From Hymenobacter siberiensis (GTDB taxonomy: Bacteria > Bacteroidota > Bacteroidia > Cytophagales > Hymenobacteraceae): 64,000 nt of DNA. This document shows positions 16,610 through 25,733 of the stretch, piece by piece. The notes under the pieces are model-generated. The model made no database searches and was not told the DNA's origin. It saw nothing but the letters and a program-made list of their open reading frames with translations. The position numbers and the translations under genes are program-made. Within the stretch, counting starts at the first letter, position 1. Every line of letters begins with the position of its first letter. The stretch is from positions 2,852,001-2,916,000 of the forward strand of contig NZ_JAHLZY020000001.1 of NCBI RefSeq assembly GCF_018967865.2. Direction: 5' to 3'.

Positions 16610-17380
16610 ATGTTGCTGTACATCCTATTACTCGTTGTTGCCCTTCTCCTCACCGGCATTCGCGTGGCGCAGGAATACGAGCGGGCGCTGGTGTTTCGGC
16701 TAGGCCGGTTCACGGGGCTGCGCGGGCCGGGGCTGTACTGGATAATCCCGTTTATTGAGCGCCAGCAGACCATTGATATTCGCACCAAAACCGTGGATTT
16801 GGAGCAGCAGGAAACCATTACGAAGGACAGCGTGACCATTAAGGTGAACGCCGTGCTGTGGTTCCGGGTGGTGAATCCGGCCGATGCCATTATCAAAGTA
16901 GCCAATTTCAACCAGGCAGTTTACCAGCTGGCCGTCACGGCGTTGCGCAACATCATCGGCCAGAACCAATTGGACGAGGTATTGCGTGGCCGCCAGGAAA
17001 TAAATGCCGCGCTGCTGCATATCGTAGATGCCGCGACCGAAAACTGGGGCGTGAAGATTGAGATGGTGGAAATCAAGGACGTGGAAATTCCGGAATCCAT
17101 GCAGCGGGCCATGGCGCGCGAAGCCGAGGCCATCCGCGAAAAGCGGGCCCGCATCATCAAGGCTGAGGCCGAATTGGAAGCGTCGATAAAGCTCACGCAG
17201 GGCGCGCTGGAAATGGAAAAGAGCCCCATCGCCCTGGAATTGCGCCGCATGCAGATGCTGGCCGAAATCGGCATCGACAACAATACGACGACGGTGGTGC
17301 TCATCCCGTCGGAATTCACGAACGCGGCTAAAAGCTTCTCGCAGATGGTGCAGCAACAGGGTGATAGGCCCACTGCTTAA
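16610..17380 (+). CDS. Slipin/stomatin-like SPFH (band 7) protein
   Basis: A 256-residue membrane-anchored protein. One N-terminal hydrophobic helix (MLLYILLLVVALLLTGIRV) is followed by the slipin signature EYERALVFRLGRFTGLRGPGLYWIIPFIE, then the SPFH core (DLEQQETITKDSVTIKVNAVLWFRV) and a charged helix of oligomerisation type (ARIIKAEAELEASIKLTQGA). It forms multimers in ordered membrane patches. Slipins are often next to an NfeD-type protease gene, but none is seen here. A strong terminator follows. Confidence 0.92.
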   Translation: MLLYILLLVVALLLTGIRVAQEYERALVFRLGRFTGLRGPGLYWIIPFIERQQTIDIRTKTVDLEQQETITKDSVTIKVNAVLWFRVVNPADAIIKVANFNQAVYQLAVTALRNIIGQNQLDEVLRGRQEINAALLHIVDAATENWGVKIEMVEIKDVEIPESMQRAMAREAEAIREKRARIIKAEAELEASIKLTQGALEMEKSPIALELRRMQMLAEIGIDNNTTTVVLIPSEFTNAAKSFSQMVQQQGDRPTA

Positions 17381-17397
17381 CCTGGTTCACCCTGAAC

Positions 17398-17438
17398 AAA
17401 ACCGGCTCCGCACAAGAATGCGCGGAGCCGGTTTTTTT
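17398..17438. terminator. Rho-independent bidirectional terminator
   Basis: A stem of about 14 bp built on CGGCTCCGC (17403-17411) and GCGGAGCCG (17422-17430), flanked by AAA/TTTTTTT. It lies between the convergent slipin and DUF2911 genes. Confidence 0.85.
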
Positions 17439-17451
17439 GTTTGATACCGCG

Positions 17452-18312
17452 CTATTTCTTCGCGCCAGCAGCAGCCAGCACCTCTTGGTTCAGGCGCGTG
17501 TATTCGGTTTTCGACACCTCATTTTTATCGTCCTTCAACAGCGCCAGCGACTTATTGGCAGCTTCGATGGCTTCCTTGTTTTTGCCCGCTTTTTGCAGCA
17601 GTTTGGCCTTCCAGTAGTAGCCGTAATACTCGGTGGGGTTGGCTTTGATGTACTCATCAAACCAGCCGATGGCGGGCGTGAGGTCTTTGCCGGTGCTGTA
17701 GTAATACTGCGCAGCCTGCACGTAGGGCTTTTTGTCGCCCTTCATGGCCTGCTCAATCTGGGCCATCACCACGCGGTCGGGGTCGGCGGTGATGGGCAGC
17801 GCTACCTGTGTGCGGTCCCAGGCCAGGACGAGGTCGGCGGAGGCGGGGCGGAGGTTTTCCACGGTCAGGCCCATGGTTTCGATGGGCGCGGCCAGCTTGG
17901 TGGGTTTAGCTTGCACGCGCACTACGTCGAGGGCCTGCTTGTACTCGTAGGTGCCCCACTGGGCGGTGTCGCGGTTCAGCACGAAGGTCCACTCCTTCGC
18001 GTCGGGAATGGCCAGCAGGGCGTAGGCCCCGGCGGGCACCGTCTGGCCCCCTATTTTCACTTCCTCGCCAAAGCGCACTTTGGTGATGGTGTTGGCTCCC
18101 AGGCGCCACACCGTGCCGTTGGGCACCACGCCGCCAAACGCCGTGCGGCCGCGCAGTGAGGGCCGCGAATACGTCAGGTCGATGTAGGACGTGGAGAAAT
18201 TCTGGTGGATGCGCGTGGTCGGGCTCAGGGGCGGAATGGTGAGCCTGGTTTGCGCCTGGGCGGTGGCGGCCAGCAGCAAGCCGGCGGCGAGAAGTTGTGG
18301 TGCGTATTTCAT
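17452..18312 (-). CDS. DUF2911-domain exported protein with TPR-like tail
   Basis: A 286-residue protein from the ATG at 18312, which gives signal peptide MKYAPQLLAAGLLLAATAQAQ; the longer frame upstream lacks any signal. The DUF2911 domain covers about residues 35-170 (STSYIDLTYSRPSLRGRTAFGG, VWRLGANTITKVRFGEEV, PAGAYALLAIPDAKEWTFVLN). The C-terminal third has helical repeats (YYYSTGKDLTPAIGWFDEYI, WKAKLLQKAGKNKEAIEAA) of TPR type. The family is common in Bacteroidetes and has no known function. A CATCTTTG -7 box ends 5 bp before the start, again suggesting a leaderless message. Confidence 0.8.
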   Translation of the reverse strand: MKYAPQLLAAGLLLAATAQAQTRLTIPPLSPTTRIHQNFSTSYIDLTYSRPSLRGRTAFGGVVPNGTVWRLGANTITKVRFGEEVKIGGQTVPAGAYALLAIPDAKEWTFVLNRDTAQWGTYEYKQALDVVRVQAKPTKLAAPIETMGLTVENLRPASADLVLAWDRTQVALPITADPDRVVMAQIEQAMKGDKKPYVQAAQYYYSTGKDLTPAIGWFDEYIKANPTEYYGYYWKAKLLQKAGKNKEAIEAANKSLALLKDDKNEVSKTEYTRLNQEVLAAAGAKK

Positions 18313-18453
18313 AGCATCAAAGATGCGGACGAACGGCCAGTGTTGCAGCTGGCGCGCAGGGCTTTTGGGCGGAGCGGCGAACAACCCGGCGGCGCGGCCG
18401 TTCAACTACCGGGCATCGCACGAAGCGTTTTTGGCCCCTAACCTATTCGCGGC

Positions 18454-19944
18454 ATGAAAATCCTCCTCACCGGCGCCACGGGCTATATCGGCCAGCGCCT
18501 GCTGCCATTGCTGGCCGCGGCGGGCCACGAGGTGGTGTGCCTCGTGCGCGACCCGCGCCGCTTTTCCCTACCCGATACGCTGCCCGAAACCCTGCACGCC
18601 CGGGTAACGGTGGCCAAAGGCGACTTGCTACGGCCCAAATCCCTGGCTGCCATGCCCACCGACATCGACGCGGCGTACTACCTGGTGCATTCCATGAGCG
18701 GCGGCAACGAGGATTTTTTTCAGCAGGAACAGCAGTCGGCGCAGCATTTTACCGACTACCTCAACACGACTACCGCCCGGCAGGTCATCTATCTTTCCGG
18801 CATTGCCAACGACCACGACCTGAGCGTGCACCTGCGTTCGCGCCGCGCCGTAGAAAACGTGCTCACCAAAGCCACCCACGCCAAGCTCACAGTGCTGCGC
18901 GCCAGTATCATCATCGGCTCGGGCTCGGCCTCGTTCGAGATTATCCGGGATTTAGTGGAGAAGCTGCCGGTGATGGTGACGCCGCGCTGGCTGAACTCGC
19001 GCTGCCAACCCATTGGCATTCGCGATATTATGTTCTACCTAACCGAGGTATTGGACAACCCCGCCTGCTTCGGCCGGGCCTTCGACGTGGGCGGGCCCGA
19101 TGTGCTCACCTACCGCCAGATGCTGCTGGGCCTGGCCGCCGAGCGCGGCTACAAGCGCTGGATTGTGACGGTACCCGTGCTCACGCCTCGGCTGTCGTCG
19201 TGGTGGCTGTACCTGGTCACGAGCACCACGTTTTCATTGGCCCAAAGCCTGGTCGAAAGCCTGAAAAACGATACCGTGTGCGACCCCGGCAAAAGTATCA
19301 GCGCCGTGATTCCGCACCAGCCCATGAGCTACCGGGCGGCTCTGGCCCTGGCCTTCACCCGCATCGAGCAGAACGAGGTGGTGAGCAGCTGGAGCGACGC
19401 GCTGAGCAGCGGCACCATGCGCCAGAACTACATGGATGCCATTCAAATCCCTAAAAACGGCATGTTCTTCGACCGCCAGCTCATGCCCTTCCGGCGGCCG
19501 GTGGCCGAGGTGCTGGACAATATCTGGCGCATCGGCGGCGACCGGGGCTGGTACAAAACCGACTGGCTCTGGCGCATTCGCGGGCTGATGGACAAGGCCG
19601 TGGGCGGCGTGGGCCTGCGCCGGGGCCGCCGCTCGCCCAACCGCCTGCGCGCCGGCGACCCGCTCGACTTCTGGCGCGTACTGGTGGCCGACAAGGTTGG
19701 CAAGCGCCTCCTGCTGTACGCCGAAATGAAGCTACCCGGCGAGGCCTGGCTGCAGTTCCGCATCCTGGACCAGCCCGATGGCAGCCACGCCGTAGAGCAG
19801 CTGGCCGCCTACCGCCCGCGCGGGCTGGCCGGGCGGTTGTACTGGTACGCGGTGCTGCCGTTCCACGGCATCATTTTCAAGGGCATGGTGAAGAACCTGG
19901 TGGAGTTTCAGTCCGATTTGAAAAGCCAGAATACACCGGATTAA
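18454..19944 (+). CDS. SDR-type NAD(P)-binding protein with C-terminal DUF2867
   Basis: A 496-residue protein. Residues 1-300 form an atypical short-chain dehydrogenase fold: MKILLTGATGYIGQRLLPLL (GxxGxxG), VVCLVRDPRR, YYLVHSMSGG and VIYLSGIAND. The last 170 residues (VAEVLDNIWRIGGDRGWYKTDWLWRIRGLMD to the end) are DUF2867, a domain of the polyketide-cyclase-like group. Proteins of this architecture are widespread, with no established reaction. It is divergent from the DUF2911 gene over 141 bp. Confidence 0.85.
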   Translation: MKILLTGATGYIGQRLLPLLAAAGHEVVCLVRDPRRFSLPDTLPETLHARVTVAKGDLLRPKSLAAMPTDIDAAYYLVHSMSGGNEDFFQQEQQSAQHFTDYLNTTTARQVIYLSGIANDHDLSVHLRSRRAVENVLTKATHAKLTVLRASIIIGSGSASFEIIRDLVEKLPVMVTPRWLNSRCQPIGIRDIMFYLTEVLDNPACFGRAFDVGGPDVLTYRQMLLGLAAERGYKRWIVTVPVLTPRLSSWWLYLVTSTTFSLAQSLVESLKNDTVCDPGKSISAVIPHQPMSYRAALALAFTRIEQNEVVSSWSDALSSGTMRQNYMDAIQIPKNGMFFDRQLMPFRRPVAEVLDNIWRIGGDRGWYKTDWLWRIRGLMDKAVGGVGLRRGRRSPNRLRAGDPLDFWRVLVADKVGKRLLLYAEMKLPGEAWLQFRILDQPDGSHAVEQLAAYRPRGLAGRLYWYAVLPFHGIIFKGMVKNLVEFQSDLKSQNTPD

Positions 19945-20081
19945 ATCCTTGTAAATCAATATATTATTGTATTATTCTCAGCAAATCAACGTCTAATCAA
20001 TCAACATTTTGGTTGGCGCGAAAGGCGTAGCGGGCCGTTCCTTTGGAGCATCACTTCCCCCTCCCTCTCATTCTGCACGCC

Positions 20082-20987
20082 ATGTTCCGCGTTCCGCTCG
20101 GTTTCCGCTACCTTACCACTGTTGCCGCTTTGCTGCCGGCCTTACTGGCTACCGTTCCGGCTCAAGCCCAGGCCGTCGGGTCCGAGCCGGCCCCGCTTGA
20201 AATCACCCATGGCGTGGAGCTGCGCGGGGGCTACACCGGCGGCCGGTACTCGCACAGCACCGATGATTTTCACTCCAGCCTAAGCATTTTTAACGGTGGC
20301 GGCAACGCACGCACGGGCTCGGCCGTCGAACATCGCTTCGATGGGCTAATGCTCGGGGCCGACTACGTGATAGGTCAGCATCGGCCCGGCCGGCCCACTA
20401 CTACCACCCTGCGCGTGGGCCTCGACGTACTGGGCGCGGCCGACCGCCTGCGCATCGGCGATGGCCGCCGGGCTACGCTGAACCTGCTGGCCGCGCACCC
20501 CCACTTCAGCATCGATGTACAGCGCAACCGCTGGCAGACGCGGGTGGGCGTGGGGGTTCTGGCGGGGCGCGTGAGCTACTATGCGCAGGAAGGCTCCTTC
20601 GACCTGCTGAGCACCAACATCACCGTTGATATGGTGCACGCTGTGGCTACCTTCCAGCTGGAGATGAACTGGAACCACTGGTTTCAGTACGAAGTCGGCT
20701 ACGACTCCAACGGCCTGCTGGGCATGGTTAACCCGGTATCGTATGGAGGCGTGGGCACGGGGTTCGGGCCGCGCAGTACGCTGGCGCTGGTGGTGGGCGT
20801 GAGCAGCACGGCCTCGCTCGAATACCAAAGCCCGGTGAGCTCCTTTGCCTACTCCCGCGTAGTGCTGGCCCCTACCGGGCGGCCCTGGCAGGCCAGCGCG
20901 TTCATCACCTACGGTTCAGAGCTGTACCAGCGCACGGCCCTGCAAGGGGGCTACAAGCTCCCCACCAAAAGTAGCACAGGGCGCTAA
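20082..20987 (+). CDS. Exported beta-rich protein, probably outer membrane, unknown function
   Basis: A 301-residue protein from the ATG at 20082; an upstream TTG in frame falls in the likely -7 box (TTCCTTTG). The signal peptide runs to VPAQAQA. The mature chain alternates short amphipathic strands (GVELRGGYTGGRYSHST, TTLRVGLDVLGAADRLRIG, RWQTRVGVGVLAGRVSYYAQE, AVATFQLEMNWNHWFQYEVGYDS) as in small outer membrane beta-barrels. I recognise no named family. Confidence 0.6.
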   Translation: MFRVPLGFRYLTTVAALLPALLATVPAQAQAVGSEPAPLEITHGVELRGGYTGGRYSHSTDDFHSSLSIFNGGGNARTGSAVEHRFDGLMLGADYVIGQHRPGRPTTTTLRVGLDVLGAADRLRIGDGRRATLNLLAAHPHFSIDVQRNRWQTRVGVGVLAGRVSYYAQEGSFDLLSTNITVDMVHAVATFQLEMNWNHWFQYEVGYDSNGLLGMVNPVSYGGVGTGFGPRSTLALVVGVSSTASLEYQSPVSSFAYSRVVLAPTGRPWQASAFITYGSELYQRTALQGGYKLPTKSSTGR

Positions 20988-21010
20988 GCAGTTGTTTGTC
21001 AAGTGTAGGC

Positions 21011-21054
21011 AGCACGGTGTAGAGACGCGACACTTCGCGTCTCTACACCGTGCT
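21011..21054. terminator. Hairpin between convergent genes
   Basis: A perfect 20-bp stem (arms 21011-21030, 21035-21054; core CACGGTGTAGAGACGCGA) with a 4-base loop. No long T-run follows, so it may be a REP-like element acting as a terminator for the convergent genes. Confidence 0.6.
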
Positions 21055-21071
21055 GAAGGCGCAACGATATT

Positions 21072-23654
21072 TTAGGCAAACACCGGTACCACGCGCCCTT
21101 CCTCCACCTTTAGCGCGGCATCATACTTCTTGCCGGTTTTGGCTGATAGAAAGCCTTTTACCACGCTGGTTTCACCCTTGCGCAGCAGCTGCTTGAGCTG
21201 TGTTTCGGTGAGCTGTTTGCCGCCCCACTCGAAGGCTACGCGGAACTGGCAATCTTCGCGGAAGCGCGAGCAGCCGTAAGCCGCCTTGCCCTTGAGCATG
21301 GTGCCGAGCTTGCACACTGGGCACGGAATGAGGCCCGAATCGGGGGCCGCGCCGGGCTTGCTGTCGGCCACCTGCAGCAGGATGGGCTGGAAAGCAGTAT
21401 CAAGGCCAATGGCGGCGTCGAACTTCTGGCCCTCAGCCCCCACGAAGCCTTTCATCACGGGCGTGCGGCCTTTGGCGAGCAGGGCCTTCACCTGCGGGTC
21501 GCTGAGCTTCTTGCAGTGCACTTCGGCCGGCAGGCGGAAGGTGCAGCCCTCACGGAAACGCACGCAGCCAAAGGCGGTTTTGCCGCGCACGACGTGGCCG
21601 GTTTTGCAGGCCGGGCAGTAGCCCAGGCCATTTCCGGGGGGAGGTGGTGAGTTAAGAGTTGAGAGTGAAGAGTTGGTAGTTTTGGTTCTGCTCTTGCCAT
21701 CTGCAACGCTTAAATCTTCACCCTTACCTTTTAACGCTATTTCCGCGCTGCCGGAGGTCACCATACGGCCACGGTTGTCCTGCTTCACTTCCTGCACCAT
21801 CTCCTTCACCAGCCCCGAAAGCTCGCCCAGAAAGCCTTCCGATGATAATTCGCCCCGCTCAATCTGACGCAGCTTGTGCTCCCACTGGCCGGTGAGCTCC
21901 GCTGATTTCAATGTGGGGTTGCGAATCAGGCCAATCAGTTCAACCCCCGTGGGTGTGGGGATAATGCGTTTCTTTTCGCGCTTAATGTAGTTGCGCTTAA
22001 ACAGCGTTTCGATGATGGCGGCGCGGGTGCTGGGGCGGCCGATGCCGTTTTCCTTCATGGCCTGGCGCAGCTCCTCGTCGTCGATGTTGCGACCGGCCGT
22101 TTCCATGCCGCGCAGCAGCGTGGCCTCGGTGTAGTCCTTGGGTGGCTGGGTCATCTTGCTCTCCAGGCGTGGGTCGTGCGGGCCGCTTTCGCCCTGCACG
22201 AAGCTGGGCAGCACAGTCGAAACCGCGTCGTCATCTGCTTCGGCTGCGGCCCCGGCGGCTCCCGGCGCGGGGGGGGCTTTGGGGGCGGCCTGCTGGATGG
22301 GGTCGCCGTAGACGACGCGCCAGCCGGGGTTCAGAATCTGGCGGCCGCGCACGCGGAAGGGGCGCTCGGCGGCTTCGGCCAGCACGGTGGTGTTACTCAC
22401 CTCGCAATCGGGGTAAAAGGCGGCGATGAAGCGACGCGTGATGATGTCGTACACGCTGGTTTCCATGCCACCGCCGGGGCCGGCCGCACCCGTTGGAATA
22501 ATGGCGTGGTGGTCGGTGACTTTGTTGTTGTTGAAAACCTTGGGCGTTTTGGGAATCTTGGCGGCCAGCAGCGGCGCCGTCAGCGCCTCGTAGCCCCGGA
22601 TGCCACGCATAATACCGGGGATTTTCGCGTACTGGTCGTCGGGCAGGAAGGTGGTGTCCACACGCGGGTAGCTCACCGCCTTCTTCTCGTACAGGGCCTG
22701 CACGATTTTCAGCGTGTCCTCGGCCGAGAGGCCCAACTGGTTGTTGCACTGCACCTGCAGCGAGGTCAAATCGAAGAGGCGCGGCGGGGATTCGCGGCCT
22801 TTCTTAATCTCCACATCGGTCACGCGCAGCGGGGTGGGGCGCACGGCTTCAAGGGCTTCGCGGGCTTCTTCCTCGGTCACGAAGTAGCCCATAGCGCGCA
22901 GCCGCGACTTCGTGTCGGGCGCGGCGTCGGCGTCTTTGGCCTTGTCGGGCGCGGCCATGTGGCTGAAGAGAGTGCCCCGGTATTCGGTCTTCAGCACCCA
23001 ATACGGCTCGGAGCGGAAGTTCTGGATTTCGTGCCAGCGCTCGACCAGCAGGGCCAGCGTGGGGGTTTGTACGCGGCCGATGCTCAGCAGCTGCTTGTCC
23101 TGGTAGGTGGTGTATTTGAGGGTGAAGAGGCGGGTGGCGTTCAGGCCCAGAAGCCAGTCGCCCACGGCGCGGCTCTTGCCGGCCTGGTAGAGGCTGTCGA
23201 ACTCCTTAGCCTCGCGCAGGTTGGCAAAGCCCTGGCGGATGGCCTCCTCGGTGAGCGAGGAAATCCAGAGTCGCTTCACGGGCTTGCGGCACTTGGCCTC
23301 CATCAACACCCAGCGCTGAATCACTTCGCCCTCCTGCCCGGCGTCGCCGCAGTTGATGACTTCGGTGGCCTCGCTCACCAGCTTTTTGATGGTATTGAAC
23401 TGCTTCACCACGCCCTCGTCGCGGCGCATGAGCTTGATGCCGAACGAGTCGGGAATCATGGGCAGGTTGTGCAGACTCCAGCGCTTCCACTCGGGCTGGT
23501 AGTCGTCGGGCTCCTTCAGCTGGCAGAAGTGGCCGAAGGTCCAGGTCACCTGGTAGCCGTTGCCTTCCATGTAGCCGTCCATGCGGCGGGTGGCGCCCAG
23601 CACGTTGGCAATCTCACGGGCGACGCTGGGCTTTTCGGCAATGCAAACTATCAC
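21072..23654 (-). CDS. topB: DNA topoisomerase III
   Basis: An 860-residue type IA topoisomerase, starting at GTG 23654. The Toprim domain (MIVCIAEKPSVAREI, NCGDAGQEGE) carries the acidic residues, and the active tyrosine is Tyr329 in AVSYPRVDTTFLPDD. It relaxes and decatenates DNA. After the core, residues about 655-672 are a low-complexity linker encoded by a short-tandem-repeat patch, followed by two repeats of a cysteine-bearing C-terminal domain (CPACKTGHVVRGKTAFGCVR and CPVCKLGTMLKGKAAYGCSR). Two or more copies of such domains are common in Bacteroidetes TopB, and the linker is the odd part. Confidence 0.93.
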   Translation of the reverse strand: MIVCIAEKPSVAREIANVLGATRRMDGYMEGNGYQVTWTFGHFCQLKEPDDYQPEWKRWSLHNLPMIPDSFGIKLMRRDEGVVKQFNTIKKLVSEATEVINCGDAGQEGEVIQRWVLMEAKCRKPVKRLWISSLTEEAIRQGFANLREAKEFDSLYQAGKSRAVGDWLLGLNATRLFTLKYTTYQDKQLLSIGRVQTPTLALLVERWHEIQNFRSEPYWVLKTEYRGTLFSHMAAPDKAKDADAAPDTKSRLRAMGYFVTEEEAREALEAVRPTPLRVTDVEIKKGRESPPRLFDLTSLQVQCNNQLGLSAEDTLKIVQALYEKKAVSYPRVDTTFLPDDQYAKIPGIMRGIRGYEALTAPLLAAKIPKTPKVFNNNKVTDHHAIIPTGAAGPGGGMETSVYDIITRRFIAAFYPDCEVSNTTVLAEAAERPFRVRGRQILNPGWRVVYGDPIQQAAPKAPPAPGAAGAAAEADDDAVSTVLPSFVQGESGPHDPRLESKMTQPPKDYTEATLLRGMETAGRNIDDEELRQAMKENGIGRPSTRAAIIETLFKRNYIKREKKRIIPTPTGVELIGLIRNPTLKSAELTGQWEHKLRQIERGELSSEGFLGELSGLVKEMVQEVKQDNRGRMVTSGSAEIALKGKGEDLSVADGKSRTKTTNSSLSTLNSPPPPGNGLGYCPACKTGHVVRGKTAFGCVRFREGCTFRLPAEVHCKKLSDPQVKALLAKGRTPVMKGFVGAEGQKFDAAIGLDTAFQPILLQVADSKPGAAPDSGLIPCPVCKLGTMLKGKAAYGCSRFREDCQFRVAFEWGGKQLTETQLKQLLRKGETSVVKGFLSAKTGKKYDAALKVEEGRVVPVFA
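21641..21685. repeat. Heptad-type repeat inside the topB reading frame
   Basis: The forward strand reads GTTAAGA GTTGAGA GTGAAGA GTTGGTA, a near-perfect 7-bp series, and keeps the topB frame open (KTTNSSLSTLNSPPP). It shares TCACTCTCAACTC with the flavoprotein repeat at 5650-5689. Confidence 0.65.
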
Positions 23655-23709
23655 GGATTCTCGGTTAATTAATCGGAGGGCGCTGATTAATTTCGGCGCG
23701 GGGAATTAA

Positions 23710-23717
23710 CAAAGGTA
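23710..23717 (-). promoter_or_regulatory. -7 box of topB
   Basis: TACCTTTG on the reverse strand, about 55 bp upstream of the GTG start; no clear -33. Confidence 0.5.
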
Positions 23718-23777
23718 ACCGCGAAAAAGGTCGAATTCGGGCAGCTTGCGGCTGATGCCGGCTGGCCCCTGGTGCCC

Positions 23778-23960
23778 CTGGCGCGAGTTTAACGCAACGC
23801 AGTGAAGCGTAACTCGTGCCGATTATGATGGGGAGGCTGGGCCTCCCCTGCCGCGCCAGCAGCCAGCCGGCACTGAGCCGTGCTAGCTGGCCGTTTCATA
23901 GGAGGCGCAGCCTCCCCCGTATGGCTGGCACGAGTTACGCTGCGCTAAACTCGCGCCAGA
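23778..23960. repeat. Large composite inverted repeat
   Basis: The outer arms TGGCGCGAGTTTAACGCAAC... and ...GCGCTAAACTCGCGCCA, with inner GTAACTCGTGCC/GGCACGAGTTAC, fold onto each other, and a smaller GGGGAGGC/GCCTCCCC set nests inside. At about 183 bp it has the size of a MITE. This accounts for most of the 342-bp gap between topB and the GAF gene. Confidence 0.7.
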
Positions 23961-23996
23961 ACGGCCAGACCGAGTAGCCCGATGGTGCAGCCGGCC

Positions 23997-24719
23997 CTAC
24001 TTATCCAGCACGGCCAGCAGCTCACGGTGCATCACCTGGGCCATGTAGCGGGCCTCGTCGAGGCGCGACTCGTGGTAACGCCGGGTGTCCTCCGATTCGG
24101 GGGCGGGGTCCAGCTGGCGCAGCGCGGCCAGGGTGCCGAGGCGGGTGAGCGACTGCTGCACGGTGGCATCGACGCGGGAGCGCAGGCCCTCTGGCACGGT
24201 GAAGCCGGTGGCCTGGGCGGCTTGCAGGCGCAGCAGCTCCTGGGCTACCCGGGCCAGGTCCTTCAGCAGGTCGCCCTCCAAGGGAGTGAGCTGGCGGGGG
24301 CGGTGGTCGATGATGCAGAGGCTGCCCAATGACAGGCCTTCGGGCGAGCGCAGGGCCTGCCCGGCGTAGAAACCCAGGTTCATTTCCTGCGCCACGAAGG
24401 GATTGACGAGGTCACAGGGCTGGGCGACCACGTCGCGAAATTCGGTGAGTTCGTCGCTGAGAATGGCCACCGAGCACATGCTGTCTTCGCGGCCCACCAC
24501 CAGGGCTTCGGGCAGGCCCTCGTTGCCGATGAATACCACGTCGTCGGCCCGCACCAAGCTCACGAGGGCAATGGGCATGTCGAAGAGCTTAGCCACAATG
24601 CTCACAAAATCATTGAATACCTCCTGCCCGGGCGTGCCCAGCACCTGGTAGGGCTGCAGGGCCGCCAGGCGCTCGTGTTCGTAGGAAGGCACAAGGCCCG
24701 GGTACTGGTTGGTGTCCAT
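23997..24719 (-). CDS. GAF-domain protein
   Basis: A 240-residue protein from the ATG at 24719; a TTG nine codons earlier is less likely. The opening YEHERLAALQPYQVLGTPGQEVFNDFVSIVAKLF is the typical start of GAF sensor proteins (usually followed by histidine kinase or cyclase). The GAF core continues through PIALVSLVRADDVVFIGNEGL, CSVAILSDELTEFRDV and GLSLGSLCIIDHRPRQLT. No output domain follows, only a helical tail. It may bind a small ligand or pass a redox signal to another protein; the CSV cysteine region resembles those in redox-sensing GAFs but this is speculative. Confidence 0.8.
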   Translation of the reverse strand: MDTNQYPGLVPSYEHERLAALQPYQVLGTPGQEVFNDFVSIVAKLFDMPIALVSLVRADDVVFIGNEGLPEALVVGREDSMCSVAILSDELTEFRDVVAQPCDLVNPFVAQEMNLGFYAGQALRSPEGLSLGSLCIIDHRPRQLTPLEGDLLKDLARVAQELLRLQAAQATGFTVPEGLRSRVDATVQQSLTRLGTLAALRQLDPAPESEDTRRYHESRLDEARYMAQVMHRELLAVLDK

Positions 24720-25005
24720 GGATAAGCTGAGGAGTTCAGCTGCCAACTAATTGAGTGATGGAATAGTTTGACAATGCGGGTGGTAGTAAAGGTACCGCAC
24801 CGGCCCCGAAAAGTTTCATGGGTTGCCGGGTTTGCCACAGAGCACTATTTGAAAAGTCTGAAAATCGCACCACAAGCAGCTGCAAGTCAATGCATTTTAT
24901 CAATATCATCATATTAACAAAGTCTTATCCGCTCGACTTTCGGTTTGTTAGTGCCGGCGAATGATGCGAATCTTGCAGGAGTAAGTACCTTCCCTTTCAC
25001 ACGCC

Positions 25006-25731
25006 ATGAAAACACTTGCCGCGCTTCGAACGGTATTGCTAAGCTCCGCCCTGCTCAGCAGCAGCGCCTGCAAGAAAACGGACCCCGAAATTGAGGGCCT
25101 GTCGTTCGTGGATGATGTACCGTACTATTATTTCACGAATAATGACCGGCTGTGGCTCAGAATCAAATCCGGCGACGAATGGAAGATAGAAAACACGCGG
25201 GGCTACCAGCGCGTGTACCGCGCATCGGTTATCATCCACGACATTCAGAAAGCGCTTTACAACAACTCTGTCGGCACCTGCATTACCCCCGCAAAGCCGG
25301 AGGCATATCAGGACGTTATGTATATCCGCCTGGCACGTACCGACAGCGTTGCCGGGTTCAGCGAATTACGTTTCTATCGCGAGGCGGCCCAGCGCACCGG
25401 ATATCCGGCGGGCGGGTTCGACCCCGATAAAAGTGAATTTTATGCGCAGGGCGAGTGAGCTGACTTTGTCGGCAATTCCGACCGCTACGCCAGCACCTAC
25501 TATTGCCGGGGGCTCAGCATGCCGCACGGTGCCGCGCTGAATGGCCCTTTCCAACAGCTCACCGTGCATGGCCGAACCTATAATGAAGTAGTGGCATTTA
25601 TTGGGAATTCACGGGGTTCGACCTGTAGCCCAGTGCCCTCTTTCTACATGCAGGAGCTGTACTACGACCGCCAAGTCGGCATGGTGCGGATGGTGAGCGT
25701 AGCCGGCGAGGTATGGGACCGGGTGCCTTAG
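25006..25731 (+). pseudogene. Lipoprotein gene interrupted by one in-frame TGA
   Basis: A 241-codon frame coding a lipoprotein (signal peptide ending SSSAC, then KKTDPEIEG). At 25456-25458 a single TGA stops it after residue 150 (YAQGE*ADFVGNS), and the frame then stays open for 91 more codons (YASTYYCRGLSMPHGAAL ... EVWDRVP) with the same style of sequence. Either the gene was recently killed, or the 150-residue product is made alone, or the base is a sequencing error. The protein is beta-rich with cysteines at CITP, YYCRG and STCSP, and has no family I know. A TACCTTCC -7-like box lies at 24986-24993. Confidence 0.65.
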
Positions 25732-25733
25732 CC

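Noticed and set aside
22176..23672. A 498-codon open frame opposite topB
   Set aside because: It is antisense to a clear topoisomerase III, rich in His, Gly, Ala and Val as expected of a shadow frame in high-GC DNA, and has no motif.
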